NCBI GenBank assembly: GCA_022071955.1
Contig: JAJVIM010000020.1
Coordinates: 1-64,000, forward strand
Source of the DNA: Anaerolineae bacterium
GTDB lineage: Bacteria; Chloroflexota; Anaerolineae; 4572-78; J111
Length of the DNA: 64,000 bases
Direction of reading: 5' to 3'
Part shown: positions 9,290-17,942 of the stretch, one piece after another
Layout of the letters: each line of letters begins with the position of its first letter
How positions within the stretch are numbered: the first letter of the stretch is position 1
The notes under the pieces: model-generated
The model's input: the letters and a program-made list of their open reading frames with translations, nothing else
What the model was told of the DNA's origin: nothing
The model's database searches: none
Program-made: the position numbers and the translations under genes

Positions 9290-9421
9290 CCCCCCTTCTC
9301 CCCACCGGGAGAAGGGGGGTTTGACTTTTGGGGTCAGTTTGGGGCGGCAAAGCCGCCCCAAACTGACCCTGCATTATTCTCCCCTCCCCACCAGTGGGGG
9401 AGGGGTCAGGGGTGGGGGTGC
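9290..9421. repeat. C/G-rich element with central 18-bp hairpin
   Basis: Three parts: a perfect 13-bp stem (CCCCCCTTCTCCC at 9290, GGGAGAAGGGGGG at 9307), a perfect 18-bp hairpin (9331-9348 and 9352-9369, loop AAA), and an imperfect CCCCTCCCCA / TGGGGGAGGGG stem (about 9380-9405). It lies between two convergent genes. Confidence 0.8.
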
Positions 9422-9440
9422 CGCCAGCCCGTTTTCTGAT

Positions 9441-11294
9441 TTAAAAGTAACTGCTGATGATTTCCAGCACTTTTTGAATATTCTCCGGGTCGCCGGATTG
9501 CACGCGGGTGGCGCTGGCCCGGGCAATGCCGTTGAGCGCGTTAATGTCGGCATCGCCGCCGTAGGCCACCGGGATCACAATGACCGGGTTGCGGTCTTCG
9601 CGGTTGGCCTGGATTTGCTCGATAACATCGCGCAGCGAAGAGAAACTGCTGGTATCCTGGCCATCACTCAACACCACCACTGCCTGAATCCGGTCATCGT
9701 TGGCGTCGCGGGCGTTTTTGAGCACCTCCAGCGACAGGCCGATGGCATCGTACAACGAGGTGTCGCCGCTGGCTTGCAGCCCGTTAACCTGCGCCCGGAT
9801 ATCGCCCTGGCCGCCCTCAAATGAGGTTAGCGGCTGGAGTGAGGGCAGGCTGCTGTCGTCGAGGTAGACCATCGATTTGAGATTGAAATCGTAGGCTTGC
9901 GGCTGGCTGCTAAAGGTGATCAGTCCCACCCGGTTTTGCGCCGGCATTTTGTCTAAAAAGGCATTGGCTGCGGTTTGGGCCTGGGCAATTTTATCGCCCT
10001 GCATCGAGCCGGAAGTGTCGATGACCAGCAGCACGTCGGCCTGCTTTTTCACAAACTGCCAGCTCGATTGCACCGCGGCCACAACTTCGGGGTCCGGCAC
10101 TTCCAAAATGGTTTTCGGCTGGTCGGGGTCAACCCCCAGCTCTGGCACAATCGGGTAACCCACTTTCACTTCCGGGTTGGCCGGCCGGAAACCGGCTTCC
10201 ATCACTTTTTCCTGCACCGTTTTGCTGCGAATATAATCGGTAAATATTTTGGCCGCGGCCCGCTGCTCGTCCGTTACCCAATCGGCTTTGGGGATGGCAA
10301 AGGGGTGCTCGTGCCAAAAAGTGCCCTCTTTGGGGTAGAGCGCCACCAGTTTTTCCGGCGGCTGGTACTGGGTTTTGCCCTGGTTGATAAAAATGAGGTC
10401 GTTTTCTTCCAGCGCCACAAAATCCAGATAATCCGGCCCCTGAGCAATGTACTCTTTAAATTCGGTGGTGCGCGATGAGTAGTGGCGAATCAGCTCCTCG
10501 ATGTCACGCACGCCCTGCTGCACGGCCGGGTTGTTCACCTGTTCCAGCGTCAGCCGCCGAAAGTTGGGGTCGCTGCCGTTGGCCCGGGCGCTGGCGTAAA
10601 ATTCGGCAATCAGCGTTGAGAGCGCCGTGGAGCTGATAAACGGGTCGGTGTGGCCGTAGTACACCGTGGTGCGGTTGCCGGGAACGTTGTAATCGGCCCA
10701 GCCGTTGGGCGAGTTGAGCACTTTGAGCAGCTCGGCCCAGCCGACATCGGGCGTGCCCTCTTTTTCCTGAATGGCTTTGAGGCGGCTCTCCCAAATGGCC
10801 ATCACCACCGGAGCCAGCGCCGTGGGCGGGCTGTCGGCCAGATCAAAAATCTGGCGGCCGGTTTGAAAATTGACCAGCGCCAGCCAGTGGCTCACCGATG
10901 GCGAAAAGAGGGTTGGTTTGGCCACGTTGGCGTTGTTGGGCGCGATGATGGCGTTAATGATACCCTGCGCCACCGTGCCGGACGACCCCGGCTGGCCTTT
11001 GACGCAAATCGGTTTTTCGCCTTCGGCCAATGCCTGGCCGGTAACCGGGTTGCGGCCTTCGGCAAAAGCCTGGTTAAACTGGTTGACGGCCTTGTACACG
11101 TCGCCGTTCATGTACAGATCGGATTCCGGGGCGTAAATAATTTCAATTTCAACCGCGTTTGCCGCGCAGGCCGCCGCAGCGGTATCCTGCCCGGTCAGCT
11201 CGATACCGCTGCTGCCGCTGCTGCCGCCAAAGCCGCAGGCCAGCGCCAGTAAAACAGGGAGAAGCAAAAAAGCCAGAGATTTGAGTTTACGCAT
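9441..11294 (-). CDS. Substrate-binding/VWA-domain lipoprotein
   Basis: A 617-residue exported protein. It has a lipoprotein signal (MRKLKSLAFLLLPVLLALAC; Cys20 is the lipidation site), then a periplasmic-binding-protein-like region (about 40-390, with an EIEIIYAPES start typical of extracellular solute-binding proteins). The C-terminal von Willebrand A domain (about 419-617) has a complete metal site: DTSGSMQ, the Thr in SGDTSLYDA, and the Asp in LSDGQD. The start at 11294 has AGGAG 8 nt upstream; the longer frame translates a nonamer repeat and is rejected. No transporter permease is nearby, so it more likely acts in surface binding or sensing than uptake. A related binding protein lies just upstream on the same strand. 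Confidence 0.85.
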   Translation of the reverse strand: MRKLKSLAFLLLPVLLALACGFGGSSGSSGIELTGQDTAAAACAANAVEIEIIYAPESDLYMNGDVYKAVNQFNQAFAEGRNPVTGQALAEGEKPICVKGQPGSSGTVAQGIINAIIAPNNANVAKPTLFSPSVSHWLALVNFQTGRQIFDLADSPPTALAPVVMAIWESRLKAIQEKEGTPDVGWAELLKVLNSPNGWADYNVPGNRTTVYYGHTDPFISSTALSTLIAEFYASARANGSDPNFRRLTLEQVNNPAVQQGVRDIEELIRHYSSRTTEFKEYIAQGPDYLDFVALEENDLIFINQGKTQYQPPEKLVALYPKEGTFWHEHPFAIPKADWVTDEQRAAAKIFTDYIRSKTVQEKVMEAGFRPANPEVKVGYPIVPELGVDPDQPKTILEVPDPEVVAAVQSSWQFVKKQADVLLVIDTSGSMQGDKIAQAQTAANAFLDKMPAQNRVGLITFSSQPQAYDFNLKSMVYLDDSSLPSLQPLTSFEGGQGDIRAQVNGLQASGDTSLYDAIGLSLEVLKNARDANDDRIQAVVVLSDGQDTSSFSSLRDVIEQIQANREDRNPVIVIPVAYGGDADINALNGIARASATRVQSGDPENIQKVLEIISSYF

Positions 11295-11323
11295 AGATTT
11301 TTCTCCTATGATTACAGTTTGGT

Positions 11324-11447
11324 GAACTGAATGAGTTTGGTGAGTTAAGTGAGTTGAATGAGTTTGGTGAGTTTTTTCTCGCCAACTCCCCGTACTTACC
11401 GAACTCACCTAACTCCGCACTCACCGAACTCACTTAACTCCCCACTT
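11324..11447. repeat. Inverted array of nonamer repeats
   Basis: The left arm (about 11324-11380) is built of 9-nt units such as GTTTGGTGA, GTTAAGTGA and GTTGAATGA. The right arm (about 11398-11447) has the complementary units ACTCACCTA, ACTCACCGA and ACTCACTTA, with two 7-nt units. It fills the gap between the two binding-protein genes. A similar nonamer array occurs at 46199-46236. Confidence 0.8.
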
Positions 11448-11450
11448 TTT

Positions 11451-12419
11451 TTAGCGCAGCGTCACATCGGCCCAACTGTGGAGCCGCTGCACGGCAGCCG
11501 CATCGAGCTGCACGCCGCCGGAAACCGCGCCGGCTGCATCGAACCCGGCGTCGGCCAGTTTGGCCTGCTGCTCCGGCTTGAGCAGAAAATCCTTAAACGC
11601 GGTCGCGGCGGATTGCGCCTCGGCGTTGTCGGTGACAATTACAAACGGGTAATCCAGGCTGACCGCCGGTTGAGCCGGCAGTACGGTAAACTGGTCCGAT
11701 TGATCAAGTTTAACGCGCCGCCAGGCCGCCAGCGGCAGCAGGCCAACATCGGCAATGGAGCGGCCCTGCACCGAGGCCAGCGTGGCCGCGGCTTCGGCCC
11801 GGGCCTGGGCGTTGTTGTTGCCCAGCGTTTCGGTGAGCCAGGCTGTGGCCGCGCCGACATTCGCCTCGGTCAGTTGGTTGGTACCCTGCTGCGCCGCCGC
11901 CGCCGAAGCCAGCGCCGCCAGCCCCGCCCCGGATGTGCGCGGCGAGTCGATGATCAACTTCAACCCTTCGGCGCTGGTGGCTTTGGCGTGCAGGCTGTCC
12001 CAGCTAAGCTCGCCGTAAACCTGTTGAAACGCCGCGAGTTTGTCGCTGTATGCGCCCCAGGCCAGGCCGCTGCTGGCCACCGAGCCACCGCTGCTGAAAT
12101 TACGCCCGGCCGAGGCCGCTACAAATGTGGCTTCGGGAATCCACGCCGCGGCAGTTTGAAATTTGCTCGATGGCACCAGTTCGGTGGCCTCTGATACACG
12201 CACGGTGATATTGGTCTGCGAGGCGTTAAAATCATTGGCCGCCTGAGTTACCCAATCTTTGAGGCCCGGCGCGGCCACCACTTCGATGTCAATTTTTTGA
12301 GAAGGAGGGGTCAATTCGGTGCCGCTGCTGCGCAGCCAGGCCACCGCTGCAAACATAAGCGCCACCGCCAGCACAGCGCCGCCGATAATCGCAAAAAAGA
12401 GGGTTTTGTTTGCCTGCAT
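11451..12419 (-). CDS. Membrane-anchored extracellular substrate-binding protein
   Basis: A 322-residue protein with one N-terminal membrane anchor (FFAIIGGAVLAVALMFAAVAWL). It then has a molybdate/sulfate-binding-like (SBP_bac_11-type) domain opening IDIEVVAAPGLKDWV and ending with LKPEQQAKLADAGFDAA, a phrase typical of ModA-like proteins. It is similar in plan to the binding region of the downstream VWA lipoprotein but lacks the VWA domain. The ligand is unknown. The start at 12419 was chosen for the AAGGAT site 9 nt upstream; the longer frame crosses the likely promoter. It is followed by a repeat array and the VWA gene, possibly co-transcribed. Confidence 0.75.
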   Translation of the reverse strand: MQANKTLFFAIIGGAVLAVALMFAAVAWLRSSGTELTPPSQKIDIEVVAAPGLKDWVTQAANDFNASQTNITVRVSEATELVPSSKFQTAAAWIPEATFVAASAGRNFSSGGSVASSGLAWGAYSDKLAAFQQVYGELSWDSLHAKATSAEGLKLIIDSPRTSGAGLAALASAAAAQQGTNQLTEANVGAATAWLTETLGNNNAQARAEAAATLASVQGRSIADVGLLPLAAWRRVKLDQSDQFTVLPAQPAVSLDYPFVIVTDNAEAQSAATAFKDFLLKPEQQAKLADAGFDAAGAVSGGVQLDAAAVQRLHSWADVTLR

Positions 12420-12453
12420 GCTCAAATCCTTTTGGGGAACGGGGTTGTGTTTA

Positions 12454-12462
12454 ATTATATCA
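12454..12462 (-). promoter_or_regulatory. Extended -10 promoter for the binding-protein gene
   Basis: On the minus strand TGATATAAT forms a consensus extended -10 (TGnTATAAT), without a good -35. The start point would lie near 12447, about 28 nt before the ATG. Confidence 0.55.
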
Positions 12463-12543
12463 TATTCCCGGCCGGGTGGCATAAGATAAAAGTTTCATTG
12501 TTGACCGGCGTCCCGGCCCGGGTTACAATGACGGCAGCAAGAC

Positions 12544-12692
12544 CCCCTCCCTAACCCACCTGTGCCCCGCAGGGGTATCCCCCTGTCAGGGGAGGGGAAC
12601 TAAAGAAGTGTGTCGCAGCGGGCGCAACGCGCCCGCTGCGACACATCAAAACAATCCCCCTTCCCTGGGGAAGGGGGTAGGGGGGATGGGGC
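12544..12692. repeat. C/G-rich element with central 17-bp hairpin
   Basis: The head CCCCCTCCCTAACCC (12544) and the tail TAGGGGGGATGGGG (about 12677-12690) frame two C/G stems and a perfect 17-bp hairpin (12609-12625 and 12629-12645, loop AAC; core GCAGCGGGCGC). The head and tail recur at 25005-25101 and 44389-44438. It ends about 20 nt before the ssnA ribosome-binding site, so it must be in the ssnA leader or carry its promoter. Confidence 0.8.
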
Positions 12693-12721
12693 TAATAATC
12701 CTATTTTCAAAGGAGAAATCA

Positions 12722-14062
12722 ATGTTAATAACCAACGGTACGGTGCTCACATTTGATGACCACGGGCGCGTGCTGCCCGGCGGCGCGGTTTATTTTGAAG
12801 GCGACACCATTGTTGAAGTAGGGCGGACCGCCGATCTGGAGGCCAAATACCCCGCCGCCGAAAAACTCGATGCCGGTGGAAAAATTGTGATGCCGGGCAT
12901 GATCTGCGCGCACACCCATTTTTACAGCGCGTTTGCCCGCGGCATGGCCATCCCCGGTGAGCCGCCGGAGAATTTTATGCAAATTCTGGAGCGGTTGTGG
13001 TGGAAAGTAGACCGGGCGCTCACGCTGGATGATAGCAAATACAGCGCGCTGGTGGCGCTGGTTGACGCCGTGCGCCACGGCACCACCACCCTCATCGATC
13101 ACCACGCCAGCCCCAATCACATCGACGGCTCGCTCGACGCGCTGGCCGAGGCCGCCACCGAATCCGGCCTGCGGGTGGGGTTGTGCTACGAGGTAACCGA
13201 CCGCAACGGGCCGGCCGGCGCGGCCGCCGGCATCGCCGAAAATGTGCGCTTTCTCAAAAAATTGCAGGCCAACCCCAACCCCAAACTGGGCGCGTCGTTT
13301 GGGCTGCATGCCAGCTTCACCGTCAGCGACAGCACGCTCGATGCCTGCGTCGATGCCGCCCGCGGGTTGAACAGCGGCTTTCACATTCACGTGGCCGAAG
13401 ACAAAGCCGATCAGGCCGACAGCCTGAAAAAGTACAATATGCGCGTGGCCGAGCGGCTGGAAGAAAAGCGTATTTTGGGGCCAAAAACGCTGGTGGCGCA
13501 CGCCATCCACGTAGACGCCTATGAAATGGGCGCGTTTCGGAGCACGCACACCAAAATCAGCCACCAGCCGCGCAGCAATATGAACAACGCCGTCGGCGTG
13601 GCCGAGGTGGAGCGCCTGCTCGATAAAGGCATCACCGTGGGGCTGGGCAACGACGGCTTTACCAACAACATGTTCACCGAAATTCACACCGCCTACCTGC
13701 TCCATCGCATTAGCAAAGGCGACCCCCGCGTGCTGCCCGGCGACCGCCTCATCCGTATGGCCTTTGCCAACAACGCCGAAATCGCCGGCATCTTCTTCCC
13801 CAAACCGGCCGGCGCGCTCGCCCCCGGCGCCTTCGCCGACATCATCCTGCTGGATTACGTGCCCTACACCCCCCTCACCGACGCCAACTACCCCTGGCAG
13901 CTTGTTTTTGGCATGGACGGCAGTCACGTCACCCACACCATTGCTGGCGGGCAACTGCTGATGAAAGACCGCCAACTGCTCACGCTCGATGAAGAAGCCA
14001 TCGCCGCCAAAGCAATGGAGCTGGCCAAAGGTGTTTGGCAGCGGGTGTGGGATATGGATTGA
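12722..14062 (+). CDS. ssnA: SsnA-like amidohydrolase
   Basis: A 446-residue cytoplasmic metal-dependent hydrolase of the amidohydrolase/guanine-deaminase superfamily. Metal-site motifs in order are CAHTHFYSAF (HxH, about residue 63), FHIHVAED, VAHAIH and LGNDGF (catalytic Asp). The detailed sequence, including NFMQILERLWWKVDR and ISHQPRSNMNNAVG, matches the SsnA group. That group usually sits among selenium-dependent or molybdenum hydroxylase and purine-catabolism genes, and its substrate is not settled. None of those partners is in this window, though a Mop gene is 12 kb away. The ATG at 12722 follows AAAGGAG; the longer frame runs through the repeat element. Confidence 0.85.
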   Translation: MLITNGTVLTFDDHGRVLPGGAVYFEGDTIVEVGRTADLEAKYPAAEKLDAGGKIVMPGMICAHTHFYSAFARGMAIPGEPPENFMQILERLWWKVDRALTLDDSKYSALVALVDAVRHGTTTLIDHHASPNHIDGSLDALAEAATESGLRVGLCYEVTDRNGPAGAAAGIAENVRFLKKLQANPNPKLGASFGLHASFTVSDSTLDACVDAARGLNSGFHIHVAEDKADQADSLKKYNMRVAERLEEKRILGPKTLVAHAIHVDAYEMGAFRSTHTKISHQPRSNMNNAVGVAEVERLLDKGITVGLGNDGFTNNMFTEIHTAYLLHRISKGDPRVLPGDRLIRMAFANNAEIAGIFFPKPAGALAPGAFADIILLDYVPYTPLTDANYPWQLVFGMDGSHVTHTIAGGQLLMKDRQLLTLDEEAIAAKAMELAKGVWQRVWDMD

Positions 14063-14140
14063 CAGCCTAACTTTGGTTAGGTGACAACCTGTCTCGATAG
14101 CGATATGCTGTCATTAACAGGCAAAAACGCAGCAATCACC

Positions 14141-14202
14141 ATCGTGATGCGTTTTGCGTGTTGCGTAGCAAGCGGCACACGGAACACGCATCACGATTTT
14201 TT
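14141..14202 (+). terminator. Terminator after ssnA
   Basis: ATCGTGATGCGT (14141) pairs with ACGCATCACGAT (14186). The inner stem is imperfect, and six Ts follow. A smaller hairpin, CCTAAC / GTTAGG, lies directly after the ssnA stop (about 14066-14081). Confidence 0.75.
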
Positions 14203-14224
14203 ATGCCGAAAAAGGAGGCAAGGT

Positions 14225-14707
14225 ATGAAACAAGACAAATTTCTAATCGGGATTCTGGCCGGGATTGGGCTGCTGGTAGTAGCGGCCATTGTGGCGGTGA
14301 TGCTCCGCGCGCCCGGCAGCGAGGAGTATGTCAACGAGAACACGCCTCAGGCGGTGGTCCACGACTATTACCTGGCCATCGAGCGCAAGGATTACGAAAA
14401 GGCCTACGGGTACCTGGCCGATGACCTGACCAGCAAACCTACACTGGAACAGTTCATTTCACAGGTGAGCACCAATTACCGCAGCGGCGAGTCGTCCCTG
14501 AAAATTGGCGAGGTGCGCCCCGGCGATGCCACTACTCAGGTGGATGTGACCATTACCACCTACAACGTCGGCGGCATTTTTGATAGCAGCCGCTACAGCA
14601 CCCCGGACATCGCCCTGCTGCGGGCCAACGCCGCCGGCGATTGGAAGCTGGTGCAGTTCCCCTATCCCTACTGGGGCTGGGAATGGAATCAGGAAAAGCA
14701 GGATTAG
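14225..14707 (+). CDS. Small membrane-anchored DUF4878-like protein
   Basis: A 160-residue protein with one N-terminal membrane segment (FLIGILAGIGLLVVAAIVAVML) and an extracytoplasmic NTF2-like domain (opening AVVHDYYLAIERKDYEKAYGYL). This domain type (DUF4878/lumazine-binding-like) is common in exported proteins of unknown role. The start at 14225 follows AGGAGG at 9 nt. The next gene begins 9 nt after the stop, so the two are surely co-transcribed and may act together in the membrane. Confidence 0.7.
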   Translation: MKQDKFLIGILAGIGLLVVAAIVAVMLRAPGSEEYVNENTPQAVVHDYYLAIERKDYEKAYGYLADDLTSKPTLEQFISQVSTNYRSGESSLKIGEVRPGDATTQVDVTITTYNVGGIFDSSRYSTPDIALLRANAAGDWKLVQFPYPYWGWEWNQEKQD

Positions 14708-14716
14708 GAGGCCGCC

Positions 14717-16663
14717 ATGCTTACAGTTAGACGAATTTACCTGTACGCGGTTTCGGCCATCAGTTTTGTGGCCGTGGCCTGGGCCGTCATCGGCCTGTTC
14801 CGCCTGATTCTGGGTGAAGGCTTTGGCCAGGGCGAAATTTTGGGGCTGGCCTGGGTGCTGGCGGTAATCATCGTTGGCCTGCCGATTTTTCTGTTTCACT
14901 GGCTGATGGCCCAGCGATTGACCAGCAACAGCCCGGACGAGCAGGAGTCGCCGGTACGTTGCGCCTTTTTCTACATTGTGATGGCTGCCGCGGCCGCGCC
15001 GGTGCTGAGCAACATTTACCGGCTGCTCGATGACGCGCTCATCGTGCTGGTGGGCGGCGCCCGGCCCGATTATTACCCCTACGATCTGACCGTGCCCGAC
15101 CATCTGGCCGCAATTTTGGTGTGGGGCGTGGTGTGGGTGTACCTGTGGCGCTTTGTCCGCCACCTGCCCGATACCACGGCCAACCGCACCATCCGGCGGC
15201 TGTACCTGCTGCTTTTTTCGCTGGGCGGGCTGATTATGACCGCCTGGGGCGCGTTTGGCCTGTTGCAACAGCTGATGGAAATGGCCGTAGGCCAGGTTTG
15301 GCGCACGGCGGTGGCCAACTATTCGGCGCAGGCGCTAATGGGTGCGGCCATTTGGCTGGCCCACTGGCGGCTGTTGCAGCAAAGCTTTGCCAGCGGCCAC
15401 CCCGCCGAAGAGCGCTCGGTGCTGCGCAAAGTGTACCTGTACCTCAACGTGTTTGCCTTTTCGGTGATGGCGCTGGTCAGCGGCACGCTGCTGCTCAAAC
15501 GGCTGCTGGAACTGGCGCTGGGCGCGCCGCCCGCCAAAGAGCCGCTGCTGTTGCAGCTCAGCACCCCCGTGCCGCTGCTGATTGTCGGCGGGCTGTTTTG
15601 GGCCTACCACTGGTTTGTTATCAAAAACGATGCCGTGCAGGCCCCCGATGGCCCGCGACAGGCCACCGTGCGGCGCATCTACGCCTATCTGGTCGCTTTT
15701 GTGGGCCTCACCGCCACGCTGACCGGCGTGGGCGGGCTGCTGGTGCTGCTGGTTGATATGCTCACCACCGCCGAAGGGCTGGCCTTTTACCGCGAAGAAG
15801 TGGCCCTGTTTGCGGCGCTCACCCTGTTTGGCGTGCCGGTGTGGGTGCTGCCCTGGCAGCGATCCCAGGTGCGGGCGTTGCAGCCGGCCGCCGCCGACAG
15901 CCAGCGCCACGAAGGCGCGGAAGAACGGCGCTCAACGGTGCGCAAAATTTACATGTACTTCTTTGTATTTGTGGCGGCGCTGGTGGTGTTTGGCAGCGTG
16001 GGCTGGTTTGTGTACCACATTTTAACGGCGCTGCTCGGTGCGGATTTGCCGGACGATTTTACCACGCTGGTGCTCGATGCGCTGGTGCTGGGACTGCTGG
16101 CCATCGGCGTGTGGGTGTATCACTGGCTGGCGATTCGGCAGGATGGCCGGCTGGCCGAGCAGGAAGAATCGGCCCAGCTTGCCGATGTGGTGGTGGTGGT
16201 GATTGACGGCGGCGAAGGCCAACTGGGGCAGGCGGTGGTCGGCAAACTGAAAAAGGATTTGCCCGGCATCCAACTGCGGCCGCTGGGCGTCACGGCGCAG
16301 GCCGCGGCAGCGATGGGTGGCGAGCCGTTTTCGGCGGCGCTGCTGGACATGGCCAACATTATTGTTGGCCCCTGGCAGGCGCTCACCGCCAGCGAGGTTG
16401 AACCGGCTGTGGAAGCCAGCCCGGCCACCAAATTTGTGGTGCCGCTGGCCGATAAAGAGTGGGTGTGGACCGGCGTCAAAACCCAATCGGCGGCGGCTCA
16501 CGCCAGCCAGATTGCCCGCGGCGTGAAGCAAGTGATCGATGGTGAGGCCGTCAGCTTTGAACGGGAAATGGATGTGGCCACCATCGCCGGGATTGTGGTG
16601 GGCGGGCTGCTGTTTTTGTGCGTGGCCGGGAGTTTGCTGTCGTTTGTGGGGAGTTTGTTGTAA
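14717..16663 (+). CDS. Multi-module DUF5671 membrane protein
   Basis: A 648-residue polytopic membrane protein built from about six repeats, each opening with a basic/aromatic motif (VRRIYLY, IRRLYLL, LRKVYLY, VRRIYAY, VRKIYMY) followed by three or four hydrophobic helices. This is the DUF5671 pattern. After the last repeat, residues ~480-600 form a soluble alpha/beta-looking domain (ADVVVVVIDGGEGQLGQAV), and one final membrane helix closes the protein. Function is unknown. It is co-transcribed with the DUF4878-like gene 9 nt upstream; the start follows TTAGGAGG. Confidence 0.7.
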   Translation: MLTVRRIYLYAVSAISFVAVAWAVIGLFRLILGEGFGQGEILGLAWVLAVIIVGLPIFLFHWLMAQRLTSNSPDEQESPVRCAFFYIVMAAAAAPVLSNIYRLLDDALIVLVGGARPDYYPYDLTVPDHLAAILVWGVVWVYLWRFVRHLPDTTANRTIRRLYLLLFSLGGLIMTAWGAFGLLQQLMEMAVGQVWRTAVANYSAQALMGAAIWLAHWRLLQQSFASGHPAEERSVLRKVYLYLNVFAFSVMALVSGTLLLKRLLELALGAPPAKEPLLLQLSTPVPLLIVGGLFWAYHWFVIKNDAVQAPDGPRQATVRRIYAYLVAFVGLTATLTGVGGLLVLLVDMLTTAEGLAFYREEVALFAALTLFGVPVWVLPWQRSQVRALQPAAADSQRHEGAEERRSTVRKIYMYFFVFVAALVVFGSVGWFVYHILTALLGADLPDDFTTLVLDALVLGLLAIGVWVYHWLAIRQDGRLAEQEESAQLADVVVVVIDGGEGQLGQAVVGKLKKDLPGIQLRPLGVTAQAAAAMGGEPFSAALLDMANIIVGPWQALTASEVEPAVEASPATKFVVPLADKEWVWTGVKTQSAAAHASQIARGVKQVIDGEAVSFEREMDVATIAGIVVGGLLFLCVAGSLLSFVGSLL

Positions 16664-16673
16664 GTAAAATCCG

Positions 16674-16706
16674 GTGGTGGCGGGCCATTACGCTGCCCGC
16701 CACCAC
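16674..16706. terminator. Hairpin between convergent genes
   Basis: Perfect 12-bp stem (GTGGTGGCGGGC at 16674, GCCCGCCACCAC at 16695) with a 9-nt loop. There is no long T-run, so its strength is uncertain. It sits between the converging DUF5671 and ackA genes. Confidence 0.55.
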
Positions 16707-16721
16707 TTGTCAGCGTAATAA

Positions 16722-17930
16722 TCAGTTTTGGGTAATTGCCGCCAGCGTCTGGTTGGCAATTTCCAGTTCCTCGTTGGTGGGCACTACCAGCACTTTTACC
16801 GGGCTGTCAGCGGTACTGATCTCCCGCAGAGCGCGGGAGTCGCTCCGGTTTTTGGCAGCGTCCAGCTTGATGCCCATGTTTTCCAGCCCGGCGCAACTGT
16901 GCTGGCGCACGTAGGGGCTGTTTTCACCGACGCCGGCGGTAAACACCAGCGCGTCAACCCGGCCGAGCACGGCCACGTAAGCCCCAATGTATTTTTTTAT
17001 CCGATAGGTGTACATATCGAGCGCCAGTTGCGCCTCGGCGTCGCCGCTGGCCTGGCGCGCTTCAATATCGCGCAGGTCGCTGTTGCCGCTCACGCCAAGC
17101 AGGCCGCTTTGTTTGTTGAGCAGTTTGTCAATATCCGCTAGCGGCATGCCGAGTTTGGTGCCCAAATAATAAATGATCGCCGGGTCGATGTCGCCGCTGC
17201 GGGTGCCCATCATCAACCCCGGCAGCGGGCTAAAACCCATCGAGGTATCAACCGAGCGGCCGCCGCGGATGGCGGTAATGCTGCACCCGTTGCCCAGATG
17301 GGCCGTAATCACGTTGGTGTCTGCCACCGGTTTGCCCAGATACTCGGCGGCGGCTTTGGACACAAACAGGTGCGACGTGCCGTGAAAGCCGTAGGCCCGG
17401 ATGCCGTGCTCGGTGTAGTAGTTGTTGGGGATGGCGTAACGATAGGCGGCCGCGGGCATGGTTTGGTGAAAGGCGGTGTCGAACACGGCCACCTGCGTGG
17501 CCTGCGGAAAGATTTGCCGGGCTACTTCGATGCCTTCCAGATTGGCCGGGTTGTGCAGCGGGGCCAGCGGAATGAGTTCGCGCATTTTGGCCACCACTTC
17601 ATCGGTGATGATGGTGGTGCTGTTAAAGCGCTCGCCGCCGTGAACGGTGCGGTGACCCACCGCGGCAATTTCGGCTGGCGATTCAATTACGCCTACTTCG
17701 CTGTCCATCAGCAGCTCGGCCACCCGTTCCAGCCCCTGCTGGTGGTTTTTGATGGGGATTTCTTTAATCACTTCGGCGGCATCGCCATTGCGAAAGATTT
17801 TGTGTTTGATGCGGCTGCCGTCGAGGCCAATGCGCTCAACCAGACCGGTGGTCAGGGCCGCTTTTTTGTCCATTTCAAACAACTGGTACTTGATGGAGGA
17901 ACTGCCGGAGTTGATGACGAGAATTTTCAT
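16722..17930 (-). CDS. ackA: Acetate kinase
   Basis: Converts acetyl phosphate and ADP to acetate and ATP, giving ATP during acetate overflow or fermentation, or works in reverse to activate acetate. The 402-residue length is normal. ASKHA-fold motifs are present: INSGSSSIKYQLFE at the N terminus, HRTVHGGERF (about residue 122), GFHGTSHLF, and the phosphate-binding HLGNGCSITAI (about 205). It lies 12 nt downstream of pta in one operon. It is cytoplasmic. Confidence 0.97.
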   Translation of the reverse strand: MKILVINSGSSSIKYQLFEMDKKAALTTGLVERIGLDGSRIKHKIFRNGDAAEVIKEIPIKNHQQGLERVAELLMDSEVGVIESPAEIAAVGHRTVHGGERFNSTTIITDEVVAKMRELIPLAPLHNPANLEGIEVARQIFPQATQVAVFDTAFHQTMPAAAYRYAIPNNYYTEHGIRAYGFHGTSHLFVSKAAAEYLGKPVADTNVITAHLGNGCSITAIRGGRSVDTSMGFSPLPGLMMGTRSGDIDPAIIYYLGTKLGMPLADIDKLLNKQSGLLGVSGNSDLRDIEARQASGDAEAQLALDMYTYRIKKYIGAYVAVLGRVDALVFTAGVGENSPYVRQHSCAGLENMGIKLDAAKNRSDSRALREISTADSPVKVLVVPTNEELEIANQTLAAITQN

Positions 17931-17942
17931 AATGTATTTCCT

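Noticed and set aside
12725-13975. 416-codon open frame on the minus strand
   Set aside because: Antisense shadow of ssnA.
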